This document shows positions 1 through 5,550 of a stretch of DNA of 6,365 nucleotides, one piece after another. The notes beneath the pieces were generated by a model, which ran no database searches, was not told the DNA's origin, and was given only the letters and a program-made list of their open reading frames with translations. This stretch comes from Burkholderiaceae bacterium (lineage in GTDB: Bacteria > Pseudomonadota > Gammaproteobacteria > Burkholderiales > Burkholderiaceae_C), in assembly GCA_023262645.1 (NCBI GenBank), contig JALRAA010000089.1, positions 1 through 6,365 of the forward strand. Reading direction: 5' to 3'. Each line of letters begins with the position of its first letter. Position 1 is the first letter of the stretch. The position numbers and the translations under genes are program-made.

Positions 1-1065
1 ATTCGCACCCAAAATGCCAATGCGTTGACCAGCCAAAACAGACCGGCTGATGTTTTGCACGATGACAGTGGGTGCGTGGTTGGGCGTTTCAATCGACGGG
101 TATCCAAAACTCACATTCTGCATAGACAGCATGGGATTGGGCAAATGGGCAGGGGGTTTGAATTCAAATTGAAAATCGGCTTCGCTGAGCAACGGTGCAA
201 TTTTTTCCATTCGCTCGAGCGCTTTGACCCTGCTTTGTGCTTGTTTGGCTTTGCTGGCCTTGGCTTTGAAACGTGCAATGAATTTTTGCAAATGCGCAAT
301 TTTGTCTTGCTGCTTGGCAAACGCATTTTGTTGAAGATTCATTTGTTCAGCACGCATGTCTTCAAATTTGCTGTAGTTGCCACCGTAGCGCATCAATTTC
401 GCGCCATCAATATGCAGTGTGACATTGGTGATTGCATCTAAAAATTCACGGTCGTGGCTGATCACCAACAAGGTGCCTTCATAGCGCTTGAGCCAGCTTT
501 CCAGCCAAACCAAGGCATCTAAATCTAAGTGATTGGTGGGCTCATCCAGTAACAACAAATCAGAAGGGCTCATCAATGCCCGCGCCAGTTGCAAACGCAT
601 TCGCCAACCGCCGGAAAAACTGTTGACCGGGTTGTCTAACTCACTGGTTTTAAAGCCCAGACCCAAGATCAACGATTGCGCTCTGGCGGGTGCATCGTGT
701 TCACCCGCATCCGACAAAGCCATGTAAGCGTTTGCCATGCGTTCACCGTCGTTGCTGTCTTCTGCCGCAGTGACTTCGCTGCGAGCCGACAACAAGGCCG
801 TGTCGCCATCAATCACGAACTCGGTCGCGCTTTGCGTGGTTTCTGGCATGTCTTGCGCCACTTGACCCATGCGCCATTGCGCGGGTATGTGGAATTCACC
901 GGAATCCTCTTGCAAGCTGCGATTGAGCAATGCAAATAGGCTGGATTTACCCGCACCGTTTCTACCGACCAAACCCACTTTTTCGCCGGGGTTGAGTGTG
1001 ACGGATGCTTGATCAAGCAGTAGCTTGGTGCCTCGTCTGAGGGAAATATTTTTCAGCGTGATCAT
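1..1065 (-). CDS. yheS: ABC-F family ATPase, YheS-type, partial (C-terminal part beyond left edge)
   Basis: Soluble ABC-F protein with two ABC ATPase domains and no membrane segment; the family acts on ribosomes (translation factors or antibiotic protection). The 355 visible residues hold a complete first ABC domain: Walker A GRNGAGKS at 34-41, signature FSGGWRMRLQLARAL at 150-164, Walker B plus D-loop LLLLDEPTNHLD at 170-181, and the switch histidine in ISHD at 202-205. A charged helical linker follows at about 235-295 (includes FKAKASKAKQAQSRVKALERME), the ABC-F P-site tRNA interaction region. The second ABC domain begins near 313 and is cut at GILGAN, just inside its Walker A. The start MITLKNISLRRGTK and the linker resemble E. 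coli YheS more than Uup or EttA. Between GY and RIG, domain 2 is about 8 residues longer than E. coli YheS as I recall it. The ATG overlaps the prmB stop (ATGA), so it is the last visible gene of the operon. Its exact ribosomal role is not established here. Confidence 0.93.
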   Translation of the reverse strand, partial: MITLKNISLRRGTKLLLDQASVTLNPGEKVGLVGRNGAGKSSLFALLNRSLQEDSGEFHIPAQWRMGQVAQDMPETTQSATEFVIDGDTALLSARSEVTAAEDSNDGERMANAYMALSDAGEHDAPARAQSLILGLGFKTSELDNPVNSFSGGWRMRLQLARALMSPSDLLLLDEPTNHLDLDALVWLESWLKRYEGTLLVISHDREFLDAITNVTLHIDGAKLMRYGGNYSKFEDMRAEQMNLQQNAFAKQQDKIAHLQKFIARFKAKASKAKQAQSRVKALERMEKIAPLLSEADFQFEFKPPAHLPNPMLSMQNVSFGYPSIETPNHAPTVIVQNISRSVLAGQRIGILGAN

Positions 1066-1925
1066 GTTTGTAAGGCCTGTTTGGTGATCAACAATACGAG
1101 TTCATCACCTGCACTGGTCGACAAATACATGGGTTCTACATGGGGAAATGCATGTTGAAAGTGATGGATTTCATGCCCAATTTCAAGCACGAGTATTCCG
1201 TTGTCTGTCATGTGATTCGCCACATCTTTGAAAAGGTGGCGAATGAAATCCATGCCGTCTGCTCCTGCAGCCAGCGCCAAACGGGGTTCGGCCTTGAATT
1301 CAGCAGGCAACGTATTCATGCTTTGTGCATTGACATAAGGCGGATTGCAAACAATCAAGTCATACACCCCTGTGATTTGTTGCAAACCGTCGCTGGCAAA
1401 CGCGTGGATACGGTCTTGCAATCCATGCCTCTCAATATTGATTTGAGCGACTTCCAGAGCTTGGCTCGATATATCCGTCGCATCGATATGCAATTGCGGA
1501 TACGCCAATGCCAGCAGCACGGCCAAACTGGCACCGCCTGTGCACAGATCTAATGCCCGAGTGCTGTTGGGTGATAACCAGGGGTCAAAGCTTGCGTGGG
1601 CAATCGTCTCGGCAATCAAGCTGCGTGGAATCAGGCAGCGGTGGTCTACATGAAATGACACGCCTTGTAGCCATGCTTCGCCGGTGAGATAGGCCAGAGG
1701 TTGGCGTGTTTGTATGCGTTTGTTGAGCAAATCCGAAATAACAACCTGCTGCTGCTCGGTCACTGCGTCAACCAACAACGATGTGTCTGTGTCAAGCGAT
1801 AAGCCCATGCTCCACAACACCAGCCAAGCAGCTTCGTCTTCAGCATACAGAGTGCCTTGGCCAAAAGAAACGCCGGCTTGCGTCAATTTGGCGGCGCATT
1901 CATCAATCAACTCAGCGGGCGTCAT
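1062..1925 (-). CDS. prmB: Ribosomal protein uL3 N5-glutamine methyltransferase PrmB
   Basis: S-adenosylmethionine-dependent enzyme that methylates the side-chain amide of a conserved glutamine in ribosomal protein uL3; cytosolic. It has 287 residues, slightly shorter than the E. coli protein (about 310). A helical N-terminal substrate domain (about 1-105) contains FGQGT at 21-25, RQPLAYLTGEAWLQGVSFHVD at about 74-94 and LIPRS at 98-102, all typical of PrmB. The Rossmann methyltransferase domain has motif I LDLCTGGASLA at 125-135, the acidic loop DATDIS at 148-153, and the catalytic NPPY at 194-197, which grips the glutamine amide. FGQGT and the LTGEAW region separate it from the release-factor enzyme PrmC and the DNA/RNA methylases that share NPPY. 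Motif I has Gly-Ala where E. coli has Ser-Gly. Its ATG overlaps the dapE stop by 4 bases and its stop overlaps the yheS start by 4 bases. No good Shine-Dalgarno precedes it, so coupled translation is likely. Confidence 0.95.
   Translation of the reverse strand: MTPAELIDECAAKLTQAGVSFGQGTLYAEDEAAWLVLWSMGLSLDTDTSLLVDAVTEQQQVVISDLLNKRIQTRQPLAYLTGEAWLQGVSFHVDHRCLIPRSLIAETIAHASFDPWLSPNSTRALDLCTGGASLAVLLALAYPQLHIDATDISSQALEVAQINIERHGLQDRIHAFASDGLQQITGVYDLIVCNPPYVNAQSMNTLPAEFKAEPRLALAAGADGMDFIRHLFKDVANHMTDNGILVLEIGHEIHHFQHAFPHVEPMYLSTSAGDELVLLITKQALQT
1215..1244. repeat. Perfect 9-bp inverted repeat within prmB
   Basis: ATTCGCCAC (1215-1223) and GTGGCGAAT (1236-1244) are exact complements around a 12-base loop, in the C-terminal part of prmB (IRHLFKDVAN). 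No known function; it may be chance. Confidence 0.4.
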
Positions 1926-3097
1926 GACGACTGGCCATGGCTGCGTGAATGTTCTTCCAACCGCTTAAGTATGTCGAGGTAAATATTTTTCAGCGTGTCG
2001 ATATCTGCCACGCGTACAAATTCATTGATTTGGTGGATGCTGTCATTGGGTGGGCCAAATTCAATCACTTGCGGGCAAATTTGCGCAATGAATCGCGCAT
2101 CACTGGTGCCTCCTGTGGTGGAGAGTTCGGGGTGTATGCCCGTGCAATGGGAAATCGCAGATTGCACCACTTCCAGCAATTCGCCGGGTGTGGTGATAAA
2201 TGGAAGCCCGCCTAAAGTCCACTCGAGTTGAAACTCCAACCGATGGCGATGAAGAACTTCTTCTAATCTGCTTTTCAATTGATCGGCAGTGGACTCGGTG
2301 CTGAAGCGGAAATTGAAATGGACGAGTACTTCGCCGGGAATCACATTGTTGGCACCCGTTCCTGCATGGATATTGCTCACCTGCCAGCTGGTGGGTTGGA
2401 AATAATCGTTGCCCTTGTCCCATTCGATGGCGGTTAATTCAGCCAACGCTGGCGCCAATTGATGCACGGGGTTTCGGGCAAGTTGCGGGTAGGCAATATG
2501 ACCTTGTATACCGATGACGCGCAACTTTCCGCTCAATGTGCCGCGTCTGCCGTTTTTCACCATGTCCCCGATACGGTTGACAGATGTGGGCTCTCCCACA
2601 ATGCACCAATGCAAAGGTTCACCGCGTGCTTTCAAAGTTTCCACCACTTTGACTGTGCCATCTACCGACGGACCTTCTTCGTCACTGGTCAATAAAAACG
2701 CCAAAGAAAAATTTGCATGCTCGCGTTTTTTGAAAAATTCTTCAGCGGCAACCACCATGGCTGCCAAGGAAGTTTTCATGTCGCTGGCACCACGGCCAAA
2801 CAACTTGCCTTCGCGGTGCGTCGGTGTGAAGGGATCGCTGTGCCATTTATCTAAAGGACCTGTGGGTACCACGTCGGTATGACCTGCAAACACCAAGGTT
2901 TTGGCCTGAGGCGATGGACTGCGCTTGATCGCCCACAAATTGCTGACCATGGCATCGGCAGGGCCTTGGTCCATGCGCTCACACACAAAACCAAGCGGCG
3001 TCAGGCGCTGTTCAATCCATGACAAACAATGCGCGTCCTTCGGTGTGACCGAAGGACAGGCAATCAGTTGTTCAACCAGGTCAAGTGTTTGCGACAT
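1922..3097 (-). CDS. dapE: Succinyl-diaminopimelate desuccinylase DapE
   Basis: Dinuclear zinc hydrolase of the M20 peptidase family. It cleaves N-succinyl-LL-2,6-diaminopimelate to LL-diaminopimelate and succinate, in lysine and peptidoglycan precursor synthesis. It has 391 residues against about 375 in E. coli; part of the excess is a polar C-terminal tail (about 380-391). Metal and catalytic residues are all present at the expected spacing: H73 and D75 in AGHTDVVP, D106 in GRGASDMK, general-base E140 and metal ligand E141 in TSDEEGPS, E169 in VGEPTS, and H355 in NDSIHQINE. The dimerisation/lid domain lies at about 180-295, with GRRGTLSG at 183-190 and the Gly-Ala-Asn-Asn-Val-Ile-Pro stretch at about 248-254. 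The start codon lies 2 bases after the dapD stop, and the stop overlaps prmB. Codons 13-21 contain a perfect 10-bp inverted repeat (separate entry). The full motif set makes misassignment to another M20 peptidase such as ArgE unlikely. Confidence 0.97.
   Translation of the reverse strand: MSQTLDLVEQLIACPSVTPKDAHCLSWIEQRLTPLGFVCERMDQGPADAMVSNLWAIKRSPSPQAKTLVFAGHTDVVPTGPLDKWHSDPFTPTHREGKLFGRGASDMKTSLAAMVVAAEEFFKKREHANFSLAFLLTSDEEGPSVDGTVKVVETLKARGEPLHWCIVGEPTSVNRIGDMVKNGRRGTLSGKLRVIGIQGHIAYPQLARNPVHQLAPALAELTAIEWDKGNDYFQPTSWQVSNIHAGTGANNVIPGEVLVHFNFRFSTESTADQLKSRLEEVLHRHRLEFQLEWTLGGLPFITTPGELLEVVQSAISHCTGIHPELSTTGGTSDARFIAQICPQVIEFGPPNDSIHQINEFVRVADIDTLKNIYLDILKRLEEHSRSHGQSS
3035..3057. repeat. 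Perfect 10-bp inverted repeat within dapE
   Basis: GTCCTTCGGT (3035-3044) and ACCGAAGGAC (3048-3057) are exact complements around a 3-base loop, giving a stable GC-containing hairpin 40 to 63 bases into dapE. It coincides with codons for the conserved segment CPSVTPKD, so protein constraint explains part of the sequence. No T-run follows on the minus strand (GCGCATTG), so it is not a terminator. Confidence 0.6.
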
Positions 3098-3099
3098 GC

Positions 3100-3924
3100 T
3101 CAGTCGCGCAATAAATCGTTCAAGCTGGTTTTGGCGCGGGTTTGCGCGTCGACACGTTTGACGATCACCGCGCAGTACAAACTGTATTTGCCGTCTGCGC
3201 TGGGTAAATTGCCAGACACCACCACCGAGCCGGCAGGAACGCGTCCATACGTGACCTCACCTGTGGCACGGTCGTAAATTTTGGTGCTTTGACCAATGTA
3301 AACGCCCATGGAGATGACCGAGTTTTCTTCGATGATCACGCCTTCCACCACTTCAGAGCGCGCACCTATAAAACAGTTGTCTTCGATGATGGTGGGGTTG
3401 GCTTGCACAGGTTCGAGCACGCCACCAATACCCACACCGCCAGAGAGATGCACATTTTTTCCAATCTGAGCGCATGAGCCCACCGTGGCCCATGTGTCAA
3501 CCATGGTGTTTTCATCGACATACGCACCAATATTCACATAGCTGGGCATCAAAATTGCACCTTTGGCGATGTAACTGCCTCGGCGTGCTACGGCAGGCGG
3601 TACAACGCGCACACCACTGGCTTTCATGTGCGCTTCATCCATGTTGGAGAACTTGGTTTGCACCTTGTCGTAAAAGCCCAAATCACCGGCTTTGACCACA
3701 TGGTTGTCTTTCAGACGGAAAGAAAGTAACACCGCTTTTTTCAACCACTGGTGCGTGGTCCATTGTCCGACGGAGTGGCGAGTTGCCACACGCAAGCGTC
3801 CTGCATTGAGTTCTGCGATCACGTGTTCGACCGCCTCGGTGAGTTCTTTTGGCGCAGAGGAGGGGCTGTACTGGGTGCGATTTTCCCAAGCGTTGTCAAT
3901 AATGGATTGCAGTTGTTGGCTCAT
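3100..3924 (-). CDS. dapD: 2,3,4,5-tetrahydropyridine-2,6-dicarboxylate N-succinyltransferase DapD
   Basis: Transfers succinyl from succinyl-CoA to tetrahydrodipicolinate, the committing step of the succinylase branch of diaminopimelate synthesis; family members act as cytosolic trimers. At 274 residues it matches the E. coli length and aligns almost without gaps to the E. coli protein as I remember it. The helical N-terminal domain (about 1-100) includes WLKKAVLLSFR at 60-70. The left-handed beta-helix of hexapeptide repeats (about 106-245) includes RVVPP (106-110), SYVNIGAYVDE (128-138), MVDTWATVGSCAQIG (141-155), GGVGIGGVLEP (162-172), FIGARSEVVEG (185-195) and SMGVYIGQSTKIYDR (205-219). 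The C-terminal strand segment YSLYCAVIVKRVDAQTR lies at 247-263. The ATG overlaps the dapC stop (ATGA), and the bases before it (ACTATCCATCATC) show no Shine-Dalgarno, so it probably depends on dapC translation. Nothing is truncated or missing. Confidence 0.98.
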   Translation of the reverse strand: MSQQLQSIIDNAWENRTQYSPSSAPKELTEAVEHVIAELNAGRLRVATRHSVGQWTTHQWLKKAVLLSFRLKDNHVVKAGDLGFYDKVQTKFSNMDEAHMKASGVRVVPPAVARRGSYIAKGAILMPSYVNIGAYVDENTMVDTWATVGSCAQIGKNVHLSGGVGIGGVLEPVQANPTIIEDNCFIGARSEVVEGVIIEENSVISMGVYIGQSTKIYDRATGEVTYGRVPAGSVVVSGNLPSADGKYSLYCAVIVKRVDAQTRAKTSLNDLLRD

Positions 3925-5120
3925 GATGATGGATAGTTGGTTTGAACAAATTGAACAATACGGCGTGCCGCTTCAAGGCACTCTTCGGGTTGTGCGACCA
4001 ATGCCATGCGAATACGGCCTTGGCCGGGGTTGATGCCATTGACCTCGCGGGCCAAATAACGACCTGGCAACACCGTGACATTGTATTGAGTGAACAAATC
4101 GCGTGCGAAAGCTTCATCATCACCGCCCGCAACCGCAGCCCACAAATAAAAACCAGCATCGGGCAATGCAACATCCATGACCTGTGACAACATGGGGGTG
4201 ACTTGTTCAAATTTTGCTTTGTACAACGCACGGTTTTCAATGACATGCGCTTCGTCGTTCCAAGCCGCGATGCTGGCTTGTTGCACCAATCCACCCATGG
4301 CACTGCCGTGGTAGGTGCGAAAGCGCAAAAACGGTGCGATCAAATTCGCGTCACCCGCGACAAAACCACTGCGCAAACCCGGCACATTGCTGCGCTTGGA
4401 CAAACTGGTGAAGCACACCAGTTGTTTGAAATCAGCGCGACCCGACAACACCGCTGCTTGCAAGCCACCAAGTGGTGCAGATTGGCCGAAATATATTTCG
4501 CTGTAGCACTCGTCTGATGCGATGACAAAGCCGTGTTTGTCGCTTAGCGCAAACAATTTTTGCCATTCTTCCAAAGGCATCACAGCACCGGTGGGGTTAC
4601 CGGGTGAGCACACAAACAACAATCGCGTGTTTTGCCAAATGTCATCAGACACACTGTCCCAATCGATGGCGAAATTTTTGTCTGGCAAGCTAGGCGCATA
4701 GTGGATGCGCGCATTTCCCAAAATAGCAGCCCCTTCATAAATTTGATAGAAGGGATTGGGAGATACCACGGTACTGTGGGGATTGCCATCTAAGACAGTT
4801 TGCGCAAAGGCAAACAAGGCTTCGCGCGAACCGTTCACGGGCAAGACTTGGGTATCTGGGTTGACATCCACCGCATAGCGTCGCTTGAGCCAATGGCAGA
4901 CGGTCAGTCTAAGTTCTGGAGAGCCTGCTGTGCTCGGATAGGCGGCCAATTCGTCAGTATGCGTTTTCAGCGCTTCGATGATCAAGGTCGGGGTGGCATG
5001 ACGGGGTTCGCCGATTCCTAAGCTGATGGGAGTGTGATTTGGGCTGCCCTTTACACCAGTGAACAAGTGGCGTAAACGTTCGAAAGGATAGGGGTGTAGG
5101 CGGGTGAGTTGGGGATTCAT
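3921..5120 (-). CDS. dapC: Succinyldiaminopimelate transaminase DapC
   Basis: PLP-dependent class I/II aminotransferase converting N-succinyl-2-amino-6-oxopimelate and glutamate to N-succinyl-LL-2,6-diaminopimelate, the step between DapD and DapE. It has 399 residues from the chosen start, normal for the family. Visible residues: N-terminal SLGIGEPRHATP (33-44); SPGNPTG with N175; ASDECY with D203 (PLP pyridine nitrogen) and Y206; Schiff-base lysine K242 in SLSKRSNVPGLRSG, with phosphate-binding R250; substrate carboxylate R371 in GRIRMAL. Position first in a dapC-dapD-dapE run favours DapC over generic aspartate or ArgD-type aminotransferases. The frame stays open 64 codons further upstream to 5312, but that part (low-complexity, rich in Ser, Lys and Cys) lies antisense to the Hpt gene and does not resemble the family. 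MNPQLTRLHPYPFERLRHL is the expected N-terminus. There is no Shine-Dalgarno before this ATG. The 3' end overlaps dapD by 4 bases. Confidence 0.95.
   Translation of the reverse strand: MNPQLTRLHPYPFERLRHLFTGVKGSPNHTPISLGIGEPRHATPTLIIEALKTHTDELAAYPSTAGSPELRLTVCHWLKRRYAVDVNPDTQVLPVNGSREALFAFAQTVLDGNPHSTVVSPNPFYQIYEGAAILGNARIHYAPSLPDKNFAIDWDSVSDDIWQNTRLLFVCSPGNPTGAVMPLEEWQKLFALSDKHGFVIASDECYSEIYFGQSAPLGGLQAAVLSGRADFKQLVCFTSLSKRSNVPGLRSGFVAGDANLIAPFLRFRTYHGSAMGGLVQQASIAAWNDEAHVIENRALYKAKFEQVTPMLSQVMDVALPDAGFYLWAAVAGGDDEAFARDLFTQYNVTVLPGRYLAREVNGINPGQGRIRMALVAQPEECLEAARRIVQFVQTNYPSS
5050..5078 (+). promoter_or_regulatory. Weak candidate promoter for the Hpt-smc direction
   Basis: TTTACA (5050-5055, 5 of 6 to the -35 consensus) and TAAACG (5073-5078, 3 of 6 to the -10) are spaced 17 bases apart, inside the dapC 5' coding region and about 40 bases before the Hpt start. 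The -10 is poor. It is listed because no better plus-strand candidate was seen and a promoter must lie somewhere in dapC. Confidence 0.15.
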
Positions 5121-5493
5121 GGCTGATATTATCGGTGCCATGTATATTTTGTTAGATACCGCCAGAGCATCCGATTTTGTGACCGATAACAGCCAAATGT
5201 TGAATTTGGCTGATACTTTTGTATCGAGTTTACAAAACGATTTGCACGCACTGCAAAATGCTCTGTCAGAATCTGACGCGAACGCTTTGAAAAGCTTGCT
5301 GCATACACTCAAAGGTTACGTCACTTTTTTGTGTAACGAGTCATTGGCCAACCAATTGATCGACATCGAAGCCAAAGCGCGTGAAATGACTGCCGAGCAA
5401 CTCCAACCCATGGTGAACGCTTTGTTGCCCGCATTGGTCAACATGCACCGCGAGGTGACCGATTGGCGTGAACACTTGTCCAAAGGCAGTTAG
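5119..5493 (+). CDS. Small orphan histidine phosphotransfer (Hpt) domain protein
   Basis: A 124-residue soluble, mostly helical protein with no signal peptide or membrane segment. Residues about 30-105 fit an Hpt domain: a helix with FVSSLQNDLHALQNAL, then DANALKSLLHTLKGYVTFL carrying the phospho-acceptor motif HxxKG (His62, codon 5302-5304), then SLANQLIDIEAKARE. Hpt domains relay phosphate between response-regulator receiver domains. No kinase, receiver or output domain is fused or present in the window, so its partners are unknown. The region after HTLKG is unusual: YVTFLCNESL replaces the common small-residue GAxxL pattern. Start choice is uncertain: ATG 5119 is preferred, with a GGGGA nearby; ATG 5140 (117 residues, starting MYILLDTA) and GTG 5104 are possible. 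The 5119 ATG overlaps the divergent dapC ATG. smc follows 57 bases downstream in the same direction, so co-transcription is plausible. The domain call rests on motif and helix pattern, without a profile search. Confidence 0.8.
   Translation: MADIIGAMYILLDTARASDFVTDNSQMLNLADTFVSSLQNDLHALQNALSESDANALKSLLHTLKGYVTFLCNESLANQLIDIEAKAREMTAEQLQPMVNALLPALVNMHREVTDWREHLSKGS
5128..5155 (-). promoter_or_regulatory. Candidate sigma70-type promoter for the dapC operon
   Basis: On the minus strand, CTAACA (5155-5150, 4 of 6 matches to TTGACA) and GATAAT (5133-5128, 5 of 6 matches to TATAAT) are separated by 16 bases. Transcription would begin about 7 bases beyond the -10, at or next to the dapC ATG (5120). 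That predicts a leaderless or nearly leaderless mRNA, in keeping with the missing Shine-Dalgarno. The site lies inside the divergent Hpt gene. Chance matches of this quality are common, so this is only a candidate. Confidence 0.3.
5187..5215. repeat. 29-base inverted repeat inside the Hpt gene, upstream of dapC
   Basis: Arms TAACAGCCAAAT (5187-5198) and ATTTGGCTGATA (5204-5215) pair with one mismatch around a 5-base centre (GTTGA). The inner nine pairs, CAGCCAAAT with ATTTGGCTG, are perfect. It spans Hpt codons encoding DNSQMLNLAD and sits 67 to 95 bases upstream of the dapC start. No T-run follows on either strand, so it does not look like an intrinsic terminator. It could be an operator for a dimeric regulator, an RNA hairpin, or chance. 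Confidence 0.55.
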
Positions 5494-5550
5494 CCCGCCC
5501 GTGGCTTGGCTTGATTCCTCCTTGAAATTCTTTTGAAAAAAAGGTAAACA
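5494..5550 (+). other. Spacer between the Hpt gene and smc
   Basis: This is the only true intergenic stretch in the window (57 bases). It holds the smc ribosome binding site, no terminator-like hairpin and no convincing promoter; TTGATT at 5511 has no good -10 partner. This favours read-through transcription from the Hpt gene into smc. CCTCCTT at 5517-5522 and its flank resembles the 3' tail of 16S rRNA and could pair weakly with the downstream AAGG. Confidence 0.5.
5536..5544 (+). promoter_or_regulatory. Ribosome binding site of smc
   Basis: Seven A residues followed by GG lie 6 bases before GTG 5551. This is a usable Shine-Dalgarno (AAGG core). With the in-frame TAA at 5545-5547 it fixes the smc start as GTG. 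Confidence 0.7.

Noticed and set aside
25..441. 138-codon plus-strand open frame at the left end
   Set aside because: Lies fully antisense to the conserved YheS linker and first ABC domain; no recognisable protein features.
1..1065. Assignment of the ABC-F gene to Uup or EttA
   Set aside because: N-terminal and linker sequence match YheS best from memory; the missing C-terminal part would settle it, but the visible part favours YheS.
1140..1553. 137-codon plus-strand open frame
   Set aside because: Antisense to the PrmB methyltransferase domain; no family resemblance.
3896..4303. 135-codon minus-strand open frame overlapping dapC and dapD in another frame
   Set aside because: The dapC frame carries the conserved transaminase C-terminus over the same bases; this is an out-of-frame shadow.
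5121..5312. Upstream extension of dapC by 64 codons
   Set aside because: The extra residues do not resemble the aminotransferase family, are antisense to the Hpt gene, and MNPQLTRLHPYPFERL at 5120 is the expected N-terminus.
5494..5550. Intrinsic terminator after the Hpt gene
   Set aside because: No GC-rich hairpin followed by a T-run; the A-run here is the smc ribosome binding site.
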